From positions 1 through 64,000 of the forward strand of contig CAKZKQ010000676.1 of NCBI GenBank assembly GCA_937123825.1: a stretch of 64,000 nucleotides of DNA. The letters run 5' to 3'. A model generated the notes under the pieces. It made no database searches. It was not told where the DNA came from and saw only the letters and a program-made list of their open reading frames with translations. The stretch is from an uncultured Pseudomonadota bacterium. GTDB lineage: Bacteria; Myxococcota_A; Bradymonadia; Bradymonadales; GCA-2716585. Numbering within the stretch: position 1 is the stretch's first letter; each line of letters opens with the position of its first letter. The position numbers and the translations under genes are program-made. Positions 44,311 through 52,309 of this stretch are shown piece after piece.

Positions 44311-45834
44311 TCACCGAGAGATGGTGTAGGTGTTGCCGGGCTCGGGGTTGGTGTTGGGGAAGACCCACAGGAAGTAGTTGCCCGAGGTCTGCGCCGTGTG
44401 GGTCAGGCTGTGGTCGGTGCTCTGAATCGGGGTGCCGTCGACGAAGGCAAAGGCCGGGTTGTAGAGCTCCATGTGCATGGTGTTGCCCGAGTCGCCCAGG
44501 TCGATGCTGACGTTGATGGTCTGGCCAGCGTTGACGTTGCCAAGCTGGACCCAGTCGGCCCCGTCGCGGCCCGTGCCGCAGAGCGTGCCGCTGAGGCTCT
44601 GGCCCACACCCAGGAAGCCCCCGGCGCTGGAGCTTTGGTCGGGCTCCCTGCCGTCGTCGGCGCAGGCGTTGCAGATGTTGCCCTCGTCGATCTGGCCGTT
44701 GCAGTCGTTGTCCTCACCGTCGCAGACCTCTTCGGAGGGCTGACCGGGGGTGGCGTTGCAGGTGGTGCCGTTGCCGTCGCAGACGATCTGCCCCTGGCGT
44801 TGGCATGCGCCCTGGCCGCGCGAGCAGCTCTGACCGACGTTTTCAAAGCCTTCATCGACCTGGCCGTTGCAGTTGTCGTCGCGGTTGTTGCCGCAGCGCT
44901 CGGACTGAGGCTGGCCAGGGGTGGCGTCGCACTGCAACGCGCGGCCTCCGGGCGCGCAGACAAAGGTGCCGCTGTTCTCGCAGATGCCTTCACCGCGCGT
45001 GCAAGCCTGTCCAAACTCGGGGAAGTCCTCGTCGGCGTTGCCATCACAGTCGTTGTCGATGCCGTCGCACAGCTCGTCGTTGCCCTCGTAACGGTTGGGG
45101 TTGTTGTCGTCGCAGTCACCCCCGGCCGGGCAGTTCTCACCGCGCCGGTCGCCGTCGTTGTCCACACAATCCGGGCTCTCGCAGACCCCGTTGACACACT
45201 GACCGCCGCCGCAGTTGATCGGATCGCCCCAAAAACCACACCCTGCCTCATCCGACCGACACTCCGCCGCGCGCCCTGCGTCCAAACACGTCAGCTCGCC
45301 CGGTGTACACTCCTGCCCCGAGCAGTCGGCGTCGCAGACCCCGTCTTCGTCCTCGATCCCGTCGCAGTCGTTGTCAATGGTGTCGCAAATTTCGGCCTTG
45401 CCCTCGTGCCGCGCCGCGTCCGTGTCGTCGCAGTCGCCGCCCGCCGGACAGTTTTCGCCGTGCCCGTCGCCGTCGTTGTCAATGCAACTGTCGGCGGCCA
45501 CACAGAGCGCCTCGGAGCAGATTCGGCCCTCAGGACAGGTCTCGTTGAGGACAAACGCCGTGCACCCATCGGAGCCCTGGCGGCAAACGTGGATCTCGCT
45601 GTCACCCGAGCAGATGAAGCGCCCCACCGTGCACCCGTTGTCCGGGCAATCGGGCGGGGTGTTGTTGTTGGGGGTGGGCCTGTTGTTGGGCACAGGGGTG
45701 TTGTTGGGCGTTGGGGTGTCGTCTTCGGGAAGCTCCTCGTTGACCACGCCGCCAGAGACACAGGACGCCGTCACCAGCAGCCCAGCCGCCAGCCCCATCA
45801 GCATCCATCCCCTCAGTCTTGTGCGCTCCATCAT
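44311..45834 (-). CDS. MopE-type (putative metal-binding motif) lipoprotein
   Basis: 507 residues. Start at 45834 has AAGGA six bases upstream. Signal LMGLAAGLLVTASC with an imperfect lipobox, then a Pro/Asn linker (PTPNNTPVPNNRPTPNNN). Five or so MopE repeats with Asp-rich loops (DCDDTDAARHEG, ICDTIDNDCDG, ELCDGIDNDCDG, VCDGEDNDCNGQIDEG) probably bind calcium or copper. The C-terminal about 100 residues is a PPC-like beta domain (ADWVQLGNVNAGQTINVSID, NYFLWVFPNT). Surface-exposed role inferred. The long plus-strand frame across it is a shadow. Confidence 0.85.
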   Translation of the reverse strand: MMERTRLRGWMLMGLAAGLLVTASCVSGGVVNEELPEDDTPTPNNTPVPNNRPTPNNNTPPDCPDNGCTVGRFICSGDSEIHVCRQGSDGCTAFVLNETCPEGRICSEALCVAADSCIDNDGDGHGENCPAGGDCDDTDAARHEGKAEICDTIDNDCDGIEDEDGVCDADCSGQECTPGELTCLDAGRAAECRSDEAGCGFWGDPINCGGGQCVNGVCESPDCVDNDGDRRGENCPAGGDCDDNNPNRYEGNDELCDGIDNDCDGNADEDFPEFGQACTRGEGICENSGTFVCAPGGRALQCDATPGQPQSERCGNNRDDNCNGQVDEGFENVGQSCSRGQGACQRQGQIVCDGNGTTCNATPGQPSEEVCDGEDNDCNGQIDEGNICNACADDGREPDQSSSAGGFLGVGQSLSGTLCGTGRDGADWVQLGNVNAGQTINVSIDLGDSGNTMHMELYNPAFAFVDGTPIQSTDHSLTHTAQTSGNYFLWVFPNTNPEPGNTYTISR

Positions 45835-46054
45835 CTGCGATCCTTCGGTGGGTCCATTTTCGTGGCAGTCATCCAATATATACAGCCTAGATGTAACGCG
45901 GTGGACGATCAAGGATCCCACATGCAGGCGCGCGCAGAGCTTTGAACAGTATTCTGGCTTTGGAGCCATGCGTTTTGGGGAATCCCCGGTGTGTTGTGGG
46001 CTGTTGCGGCTTGATGCAGGGCATCGCGAAGGCCTTTGGGGCCGCAGGAGAGAC

Positions 46055-46927
46055 GTGGAAGAGGACAAGAAAAGGCGGCCTTGGTGGCGCAAGCGCAGAG
46101 TATGGTCTGCGCTGGTGGCCTTGTTGGGAGTTCTGGGGGCCGTGTGGGTGTGCGTGGAGCCAACGCTGATCCGCGTTGAGCACCACCGGCTGACCCTTGA
46201 GCGCTGGCCACAGTCACACCCCGAGCTTTCGGTCGCGCTGCTGGGCGACACCCACACCGGCGCGCCGCTCAACGGTCTGGCGCGCCTTGAGGCCATCGTC
46301 GCCAAGACCAACGAGGCCGCGCCCGATGTGGTCGTCCTGGCCGGGGACTACGTTTACCACGGCGCTGGGGCCGACCCGGCGCTCTCCCCCGAGGCGATCG
46401 GGGCGGCGCTGGGCAGGCTCAAGGCGCCGCTGGGGGTCTACGCCGTGCTTGGCAACCACGATTGGTGGGAAGATGGCCCCAGAGTGCGCAAAGCGCTTGA
46501 GGATGCCGGAATCAAGACGCTCGAAGACAAAGCCGTGAGGTTGACGCACAGAGGCCAGCCGTTGTGGTTGGTGGGGGCCAGCGATTTGTGGGAGTCGCGC
46601 TGTGATATCCGCGGCGCCATGGCCCAGGTCACCGACGATGCGCCGGTGCTGCTGGTGACCCACAACCCCGACGCCATCCAAAATGTCCCTGCCCGCGTGG
46701 CGTTGACCATGGCGGGCCACACCCACGGCGGTCAGGTCTGGCTGCCTTTTGTGGGCACGCCGGTTTTGCCCATCAACGGGGACTTTGCCCAGGGCTACTT
46801 TGAAGAAGGGCAGGGCCCTGACACGACCAAAGCACTCTTTGTGACCCCCGGACTGGGGACCACAGGCCTGCCCGTGCGTTTCATGGTCCCCCCGGAGATT
46901 TCCATGTTGGACATCCGTTCGCCGTGA
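46055..46927 (+). CDS. membrane-anchored metallophosphoesterase (YkuE-like)
   Basis: 290 residues from GTG 46055 after AGGAG; ATG 45968 is in frame but has no site. One N-terminal membrane helix (VWSALVALLGVLGAVWVCV), then the calcineurin-like phosphoesterase signature: LLGDTHTG, VLAGDYVYHG, VLGNHDWW, VLLVTHNPD and MAGHTHGGQV. The Asp/His/Asn set binds two metals. Relatives of the YkuE/LpxH-like group act on lipids or UDP-diacylglucosamine; substrate not assigned. Its stop TGA abuts the opposing gene's stop as TGATCA. Confidence 0.88.
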   Translation: MEEDKKRRPWWRKRRVWSALVALLGVLGAVWVCVEPTLIRVEHHRLTLERWPQSHPELSVALLGDTHTGAPLNGLARLEAIVAKTNEAAPDVVVLAGDYVYHGAGADPALSPEAIGAALGRLKAPLGVYAVLGNHDWWEDGPRVRKALEDAGIKTLEDKAVRLTHRGQPLWLVGASDLWESRCDIRGAMAQVTDDAPVLLVTHNPDAIQNVPARVALTMAGHTHGGQVWLPFVGTPVLPINGDFAQGYFEEGQGPDTTKALFVTPGLGTTGLPVRFMVPPEISMLDIRSP

Positions 46928-47431
46928 TCAATCGTCCAACTCTTTAGGGCGAACGACCTGGTGAAGCGTCCACTGACCCGCGTCGTCCAGCGCGCTGGCC
47001 CAGGTGGGGCGGTCGATGGAGAGCAGGGCGGCGTTGGCGGTGGTCATGGGTTGGTGCTGGCCGCTGAGCCACCCGATGGAGGACTCCCATCCGGGGTTGT
47101 GCCCCAACAAAAGCACCGAGTGGACGCTCTGGGGCAGTTGCCGCACGACTTTGTCGATCTCAAAGGGCCCGGCCAGGTAGAGCGCGCGCGTGAAGGTGAT
47201 GTTTTGAGGTGCGGCCTTTGCCCAGACCGGCGCCATCAGCGCCCAGGTCTGGCGCGTGCGCTGTGAATCGCTGCTCACCACCTGCTCGGCGCTCCAGCCC
47301 AACTCCAGCAGGCGCGCGGCGATCCTGGGTGCGTCGCGCTTGCCGCGCTTGTTCAACGGGCGCTGGTGGTCTTCGAGCCCGGGCTCGCTCCAGGAGCTTT
47401 TGGCGTGGCGCATGACGATCAAGCGTTTCAT
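46928..47431 (-). CDS. sixA: SixA-like histidine phosphatase
   Basis: 167 residues. Start at 47431 gives the typical MKRLIVMRHAKSSWSEPGLE; in-frame ATG 47437 and TTG 47446 are alternatives, with GAGGAAA upstream. The phosphohistidine RHG motif is RHAKSSW (His9), then RPLNKRGKRDAPR, VVSSDSQRTRQTW and VLLLGHNPGWE (second His). SixA dephosphorylates histidine on phosphotransfer domains in E. coli; the role here is inferred from family only. Confidence 0.87.
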   Translation of the reverse strand: MKRLIVMRHAKSSWSEPGLEDHQRPLNKRGKRDAPRIAARLLELGWSAEQVVSSDSQRTRQTWALMAPVWAKAAPQNITFTRALYLAGPFEIDKVVRQLPQSVHSVLLLGHNPGWESSIGWLSGQHQPMTTANAALLSIDRPTWASALDDAGQWTLHQVVRPKELDD

Positions 47432-47779
47432 GGTCATTTTCCTCAATGTTCAAAGATCACGGACCACAGTACACAGATTCCCATCCTGCGACCAATGCGC
47501 AGTTGGTGATTGCTTGAACACACCCTGGGTGGGCGATAACCTGCGCCCGTTTGTGTCCGGCGCGGTGAAAGGGATGCGCCGATGGCACTTGGACAGGCGT
47601 GTGCTGTGATCGCATCAATGCGGTTTGGGGCGCGTCTTTGAAGGGCCAAGCCTGGTTTTTGTGTCCGGCAAAGGGTCAACCGCATTGGACGTGGTGTCCC
47701 GGGCCGGGGATTGGACAGTGTTGCCTTGGTGGGTCCGAGTTGAAGCGGCCCACGACGTGGTTGTGATGGAGTGTGTGGT
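47432..47779. other. intergenic region between divergent genes
   Basis: 348 bases with no gene recognised. Open frames are short and GC-poor in codon pattern. A run of C/G-rich sequence with no clear hairpin or promoter; a GGAG stands eight bases before the ATG 47780. Confidence 0.35.
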
Positions 47780-50731
47780 ATGCGGTGGATGAAGGTGTGG
47801 GGCGGTGTTCGAGCGGCGGCGCCGATGGTGGGCGCGACGCTGGCGTTGCTGACGTTGAGCGGTTGCCCGGCGGCCGAAGGTGGCGGCGAGGATCAAGGTC
47901 TGGGGCAGTTGGGCGAGTCTTGCTCGGCGTCCAGCCAGTGCCTCGATGGCTTTGAGTGTGTGGGGCAGATTTGCACCAACGCTTGCGTGGACGACTTTGG
48001 CTGCGCGTTGGGTTTTCGGTGCGACGGAGGATTTTGCGCGCAGGACTCAAACGGCAATGGTCAGATCGGCGATGTGTGCGAGCGTGATGGGGATTGCGGC
48101 GGTGAGCTGCGATGCTTTGAAGATCCTCAGGACGGCCGCTTTTGCGTGCAGACCTGTGATCTGGGCGGCAACGATTGCCCTCCCGGGCAGCCTTGCGTGC
48201 CGGTGACGGGCGATCTGGGATACTGCGACTTTGACGCGAGCCCCAACAACGATCCCAACAACGATCCAAACAACAACCCCAACAACGATCCCAACAACGA
48301 TCCGAACAACGATCCCAATAACGATCCCAATAACGATCCCAATAACGATCCGGGCTGTGATCCGCCTTGTGCGGGGGACGAGACGTGCATCAACGGCGTC
48401 TGCGTGCCGGATGAAGAGGAGAGTTGTGAGCAGGCGGGCCAGTCCTGCACGGCGGAGACGGTCGATGGCAATGGCTTGACCTGTGTGGTGGCCGACAACA
48501 CCGACGAGGCCAGGACATGTCGCGCGACCTGCACGCAAGATGAGCAGTGCGGCCAAGGCGAGTTTTGCGGTGAGCCTGTGGGCGCAGGGGTGAGGGTGTG
48601 TTTGCCGGGCAACTGCACCTCGATTTTGTCCAGCGCCCAGGAGTGCACGGGCGTGGGGGCCAACGGTGGGACGTGCGTGTTGCGTCGTCCGGGGGTCTTT
48701 TATTGTCTGGCGGCGGGGACTGGTGCGCTGGAGGCGCAGTGTGGTTCTGAGGCCGATTGTGGTGCTGGGCTGGGGTGTGTGCAGGGTGGCTGCGCGCAGC
48801 CTTGCCCCGAGGGGGCTGACGGGGCGTGCGGTCAGGCGGCGGCTTGTGTTGCGGCCAACGTGGCGTCGGAGCCGGGCGTGGGCATATGTCAGGCGCAGGA
48901 CCCGGGCTGCGAGAACGTCGATCAGGTGTGTCAGGGCGCCGAGGATGATCGCGCCGAGTTGATTTGCGCCGTCGGGAACCCGCTTGCGCCGCAGCTTCAG
49001 ACGTGTTTGAGCGCTTGCGAGCCGGGGGCTCAGGATTGCCCTCAGGGTCAGCTTTGCGCCTCGCTCCAGCGCGAAGGTCAAACCGTGACGGCGTGTGTGG
49101 CGTCCAACTGCAACTCGGCGTTGGCCCCCGATCAGTGTGCGGGGATTGGTCCCGACGGCGGCAACTGCTTGCCTGCGGGCAACGGCGCGCTGCGTTGTGT
49201 GTCGGCCGGTCAGGGGCAGGACGGCGCCGCGTGCGCCGATGAGCGCCAGTGCGCTGCGGGGCTGGGTTGCGATGGTTCGTTCTGTCGTCCGCTGTGTCAG
49301 CTCGGCGCCCCGGACGCCTGCGCGCCTGGGAGCGTGTGCCAGGAGACCTTGGGCGACGATGTCTTTGGCACCTGCACGCCGGGCGAGTGTGATCCGGTTT
49401 GCGGTGTGGGTCAGACTTGTTTCCGGGGTGAGTGCGTGGATGACGGCGCTTGTCAGGCCATTGGCCAGCCCTGCGACGATCAGACCGCCGATGGCGATGG
49501 TTTGCTCTGCGTTCTGGGCGACTCGCTCGACGAGGAGGCCGCCACTTGCCACCGGGTGTGCGACGTGGACTTTGACGATTGCCCCAGCGGCAGCGTCTGC
49601 GTGGATTTGGACGACGACACCGGGGTGTGCCTGCGCTCCAACTGTGATTCTCCGGTGGAGTCGCAGGCGCAGTGCGGGGCGATCGACGGCACGTGCTTGC
49701 CGCTGGGCAACCAGACCTACTTCTGCGCGGCTGCGGGCGATGCGGCCGAAGGGCAGGTCTGTGAGGCCACCGCCGATTGCGCGGCGGGGCTGGGCTGTCT
49801 TCAGGGCGAGTGTAGCCCGATGTGCTCTGTGGAGCCTGACACCTGTGGTCAGGAGCGCTGCGTGACCATCTTCAACGACGAAGATTTTGGGGTGTGCGGC
49901 GACGGCTGCCCCGGTTTCCAGCAGGAGGGGGCTTGCGGTCCCGATCAGGGGTGTTTGCCGCTGAGCAATGACAACGGGTTGTGCGTCGATGTGGGGCCGC
50001 GTCAGGCCGGAGAGCCCTGCAACCCCGACGCGCCCGGTCAGGAGTGCGGTGAGTTTTTGTCGTGCGTGAACCTGGGCGAGCAGGGGCAGGTGTGTCAGCC
50101 GTGGTGCAACTTGACGTTGGAGAACCCCGAGATCGGGTGCGCGGACAACGAGCTTTGCCTGGACGCCTTTGACGGTTTGGACGCGGTGGGGCTGTGCTTC
50201 CCTGAGTGCACGCCGTTTGCGCCGGTGGGTCAGAACGGCTGTGAGATCGACGGTTTTCAGTCCTGCATCCCCCAGAACGGTCCCGACGAAGGGGTTTGTC
50301 AGGCGTCGGGTGACACGCCTGCGGGAGAGAACTGCTTGAACAACGGCTCGATCCTGGGCGATTGCCAGGCGGGTCTGGCGTGTTTGACCGAAGGCGAGCA
50401 GTTGGTGGGGGTGTGCGAGCCCTTGTGCCGGACCTTCTCGTCGGTGGGCAACTTTGAGTCGGGCTGTGGGGCCGGGCAGGTCTGTGAGATTTTTGGTCAG
50501 GACTTTGGGGTTTGCTCCGACAACGTGTTGCCGGGCAACCTCCAGGCGGGCGACTCCTGCCCGACCGCTGGCCAGTGGTGCAGCGACGACACCCTGTGTT
50601 TGGGGGTGGGCGTGGATGAGAACCTCTGCCTGACGCTCTGCCGCAGCCGGGAAGGGGACGCCGACTGTCCCCAGGGTCAGGCCTGCGAGTTGGGCATCTT
50701 TGATGGTGACGTCTTTGGTTTGTGTCTGTGA
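47780..50731 (+). CDS. Cys-rich repeat lipoprotein with NNDP linker
   Basis: 983 residues. Start at 47780 follows GGAG at eight bases. Lipobox LTLSGC. The N-terminal part has small Cys modules (CSASSQCLDGFECVGQIC), then a linker of nine or so NNDP units (about 155-190), then repeating Cys-rich modules of 160-170 residues, each with a C-N/T/D-S start, a GGNCLPxGN-like strand, CADERQCAAGLGC and CxPxC endings. No enzyme motif. Disulfide-rich surface protein, possibly adhesive; family unrecognised apart from the EGF/Cys-rich style common in this bacterial group. Confidence 0.8.
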   Translation: MRWMKVWGGVRAAAPMVGATLALLTLSGCPAAEGGGEDQGLGQLGESCSASSQCLDGFECVGQICTNACVDDFGCALGFRCDGGFCAQDSNGNGQIGDVCERDGDCGGELRCFEDPQDGRFCVQTCDLGGNDCPPGQPCVPVTGDLGYCDFDASPNNDPNNDPNNNPNNDPNNDPNNDPNNDPNNDPNNDPGCDPPCAGDETCINGVCVPDEEESCEQAGQSCTAETVDGNGLTCVVADNTDEARTCRATCTQDEQCGQGEFCGEPVGAGVRVCLPGNCTSILSSAQECTGVGANGGTCVLRRPGVFYCLAAGTGALEAQCGSEADCGAGLGCVQGGCAQPCPEGADGACGQAAACVAANVASEPGVGICQAQDPGCENVDQVCQGAEDDRAELICAVGNPLAPQLQTCLSACEPGAQDCPQGQLCASLQREGQTVTACVASNCNSALAPDQCAGIGPDGGNCLPAGNGALRCVSAGQGQDGAACADERQCAAGLGCDGSFCRPLCQLGAPDACAPGSVCQETLGDDVFGTCTPGECDPVCGVGQTCFRGECVDDGACQAIGQPCDDQTADGDGLLCVLGDSLDEEAATCHRVCDVDFDDCPSGSVCVDLDDDTGVCLRSNCDSPVESQAQCGAIDGTCLPLGNQTYFCAAAGDAAEGQVCEATADCAAGLGCLQGECSPMCSVEPDTCGQERCVTIFNDEDFGVCGDGCPGFQQEGACGPDQGCLPLSNDNGLCVDVGPRQAGEPCNPDAPGQECGEFLSCVNLGEQGQVCQPWCNLTLENPEIGCADNELCLDAFDGLDAVGLCFPECTPFAPVGQNGCEIDGFQSCIPQNGPDEGVCQASGDTPAGENCLNNGSILGDCQAGLACLTEGEQLVGVCEPLCRTFSSVGNFESGCGAGQVCEIFGQDFGVCSDNVLPGNLQAGDSCPTAGQWCSDDTLCLGVGVDENLCLTLCRSREGDADCPQGQACELGIFDGDVFGLCL
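48244..48353 (+). repeat. 12-bp tandem repeat coding (NNDP)n
   Basis: About nine copies of a 12-base unit AACAACGATCCC with third-base variants (CCA, CCG, AATAAC) inside the Cys-rich lipoprotein gene. Each unit adds four residues, so copy number can change without frameshift. Confidence 0.85.
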
Positions 50732-50936
50732 GATCGGTGCGTTGGGGCCAGTTTGGGGCTGATTGGGTCCCAGAATCCTCAAAATCGCCTGGTGGTCGAG
50801 CGCAAGGATTCTCAAGGCGTGCATTTGCTTTGAACAAAGGCGGTTGCGCGCGCCCAAGAGCCTGCCTAATCTTGACCACCACGCCCGTGCGTGCTACGCA
50901 GATCAAGGCATTAGTTACCTTGCGCGGAGAACCTTG

Positions 50937-51980
50937 ATGGCTCAGACGATACTCGTTGCTGATGACAGCATCACGATGCGCCAGGTCGTGACCATGGCAT
51001 TCAAAGGATCACCTTACCGGGTGATCGAAGCCGGGGGGGGAGAAGAAGCCCTCCAGGCGGCCTATGAGCACCGACCCAGTGTCATCTTGCTGGACTACCA
51101 CCTGCCCGATCGCAGCGGCCTGGAGGTGTGCAGGGCGATCAAAGGCGATCCCAACCTGCGTCACATCCCGGTGTTGATGATGGGCGGCGCCTTCCACCCC
51201 TTCGATGAGGCCGAGGCCCGTCGCAGCGGGTCCAACGACGTCATCATCAAGCCCTTCAAGACCGACGACATCCACGGGCGCGTCACCAAGTTGGCGCCCG
51301 CTGGAGCTGCGGCGCCGATGGCCAAGCCGGCCGCGCCCCAGGGTCAGCCGTCGGGCGTTCCCCCTCTGCGTTCTCCGGCCGTGCGCGGTGGGACGCAGAT
51401 GGGAATGCCGGCGATCAACGCCAACAATCCGCGCACACCAAGACCCTCGACACCCGAACGCAGCGGCGCCCGCTATGGTGGCCACGTGCCGACCATGCCG
51501 CCGCCCAGGCGACAGCCCTCCGAGGTCCCGCCGCCGCGCTTCAAATCACCCGGCGAGCCGACCCGGCCCGCCGTGGCCACGCCGCCGCCGATGGCCCGTC
51601 AGGCGCCCAAACCCTCGCGGCTTGGTCCCCCGGCCGCCACGGTTCCGGTCAAGAACGCCAGCCTCGGCGCTGGCCCCAGCATCAAACCCGGCCCCAGCAT
51701 CAAGCCGGGCGCCTCGCTGGCCAGCACCACGCCCATCAACGCCCCCTCGATCAGCACCGAGGACATGCGCCAGATGGTCCGCGAAGAGGTCCAGCGCGCC
51801 GTGCGCGAAGAGATGCTCTCCATGGTCAAGAGCGTCCTTGGCGACCTCTTCAAGGAGCGCATGCTGCCCAAGCTGCTCTCCTACGGCCAGGAGCGCGTCG
51901 AGGCCATCGTGACCCGCGACCTGCAGGTCATCATGGAGCGCCGCGTCGAAGAGGAGCTTGCTCGCATCACCCAGGAGTGA
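50937..51980 (+). CDS. receiver-domain protein with Pro-rich linker and helical C-terminus
   Basis: 347 residues. N-terminal CheY-like receiver (1-120): ILVADDSITMRQ with Asp9/Asp10, phosphoacceptor Asp53 in ILLDYHLPDRSG, Lys in VIIKPF. The conserved Thr/Ser after strand 4 is replaced by Gly (IPVLMMGGAF), odd for a switching receiver. Residues about 125-260 are a Pro/Ala/Ser-rich disordered linker with GPSIKPG repeats. The C-terminal 70 residues are helical and charged (DMRQMVREEVQRAVREEMLS). The layout recalls polarity regulator RomR of Myxococcus, but sequence identity is not claimed. Confidence 0.78.
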   Translation: MAQTILVADDSITMRQVVTMAFKGSPYRVIEAGGGEEALQAAYEHRPSVILLDYHLPDRSGLEVCRAIKGDPNLRHIPVLMMGGAFHPFDEAEARRSGSNDVIIKPFKTDDIHGRVTKLAPAGAAAPMAKPAAPQGQPSGVPPLRSPAVRGGTQMGMPAINANNPRTPRPSTPERSGARYGGHVPTMPPPRRQPSEVPPPRFKSPGEPTRPAVATPPPMARQAPKPSRLGPPAATVPVKNASLGAGPSIKPGPSIKPGASLASTTPINAPSISTEDMRQMVREEVQRAVREEMLSMVKSVLGDLFKERMLPKLLSYGQERVEAIVTRDLQVIMERRVEEELARITQE

Positions 51981-52309
51981 TCCGAGCGGCCCGCGCCCCT
52001 CACACACATTTTCTCCCCCCGACCTTCGATCAAGCCCGATCCGATGGGGTGTCCCCCTACACCTTAAGGGGACCGCCCTGCCTGGGACCGGTCCCGGAAG
52101 GTGGACGTGCGCCGCCTTCTTGTGTATCCCCTGACCTGCCCGCGCCATGGCCATCCATCGGCCGCAGCGCCGCGCAGCGCCGGGGCACACCGGTCGCCTT
52201 GCAGGGATCGCCCTGTGGGCTTGTTGTTGACTGACTTCTCTCTTGTTGAATTGATGATACAAGCCGCCCAAACAATCACGATGGGCGGCGCATCCATGGA
52301 AAATGGACC
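51981..52309. other. intergenic region before valS
   Basis: 329 bases without a gene. A TTGACT (52227-52232) and an ATTGAT 17 bases later (52250-52255) are a weak promoter candidate about 55 bases before the valS start. No leader-peptide or T-box pattern was recognised. Confidence 0.35.

Noticed and set aside
45215..46054. N-terminal extension of the metallophosphoesterase across the MopE gene
   Set aside because: Antisense to a well supported lipoprotein gene and without similarity; GTG 46055 has a ribosome site and is followed by the membrane helix.
48244..48353. Possible CRISPR-like array at the 12-bp repeats
   Set aside because: Units are contiguous, in frame and encode NNDP; there are no spacers and no cas genes.
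48047..50857. 936-codon minus-strand frame opposite the Cys-rich lipoprotein
   Set aside because: Shadow frame; Arg/Thr/Ala-rich without signal, domain or start site, while the plus-strand gene has lipobox and ordered Cys modules.
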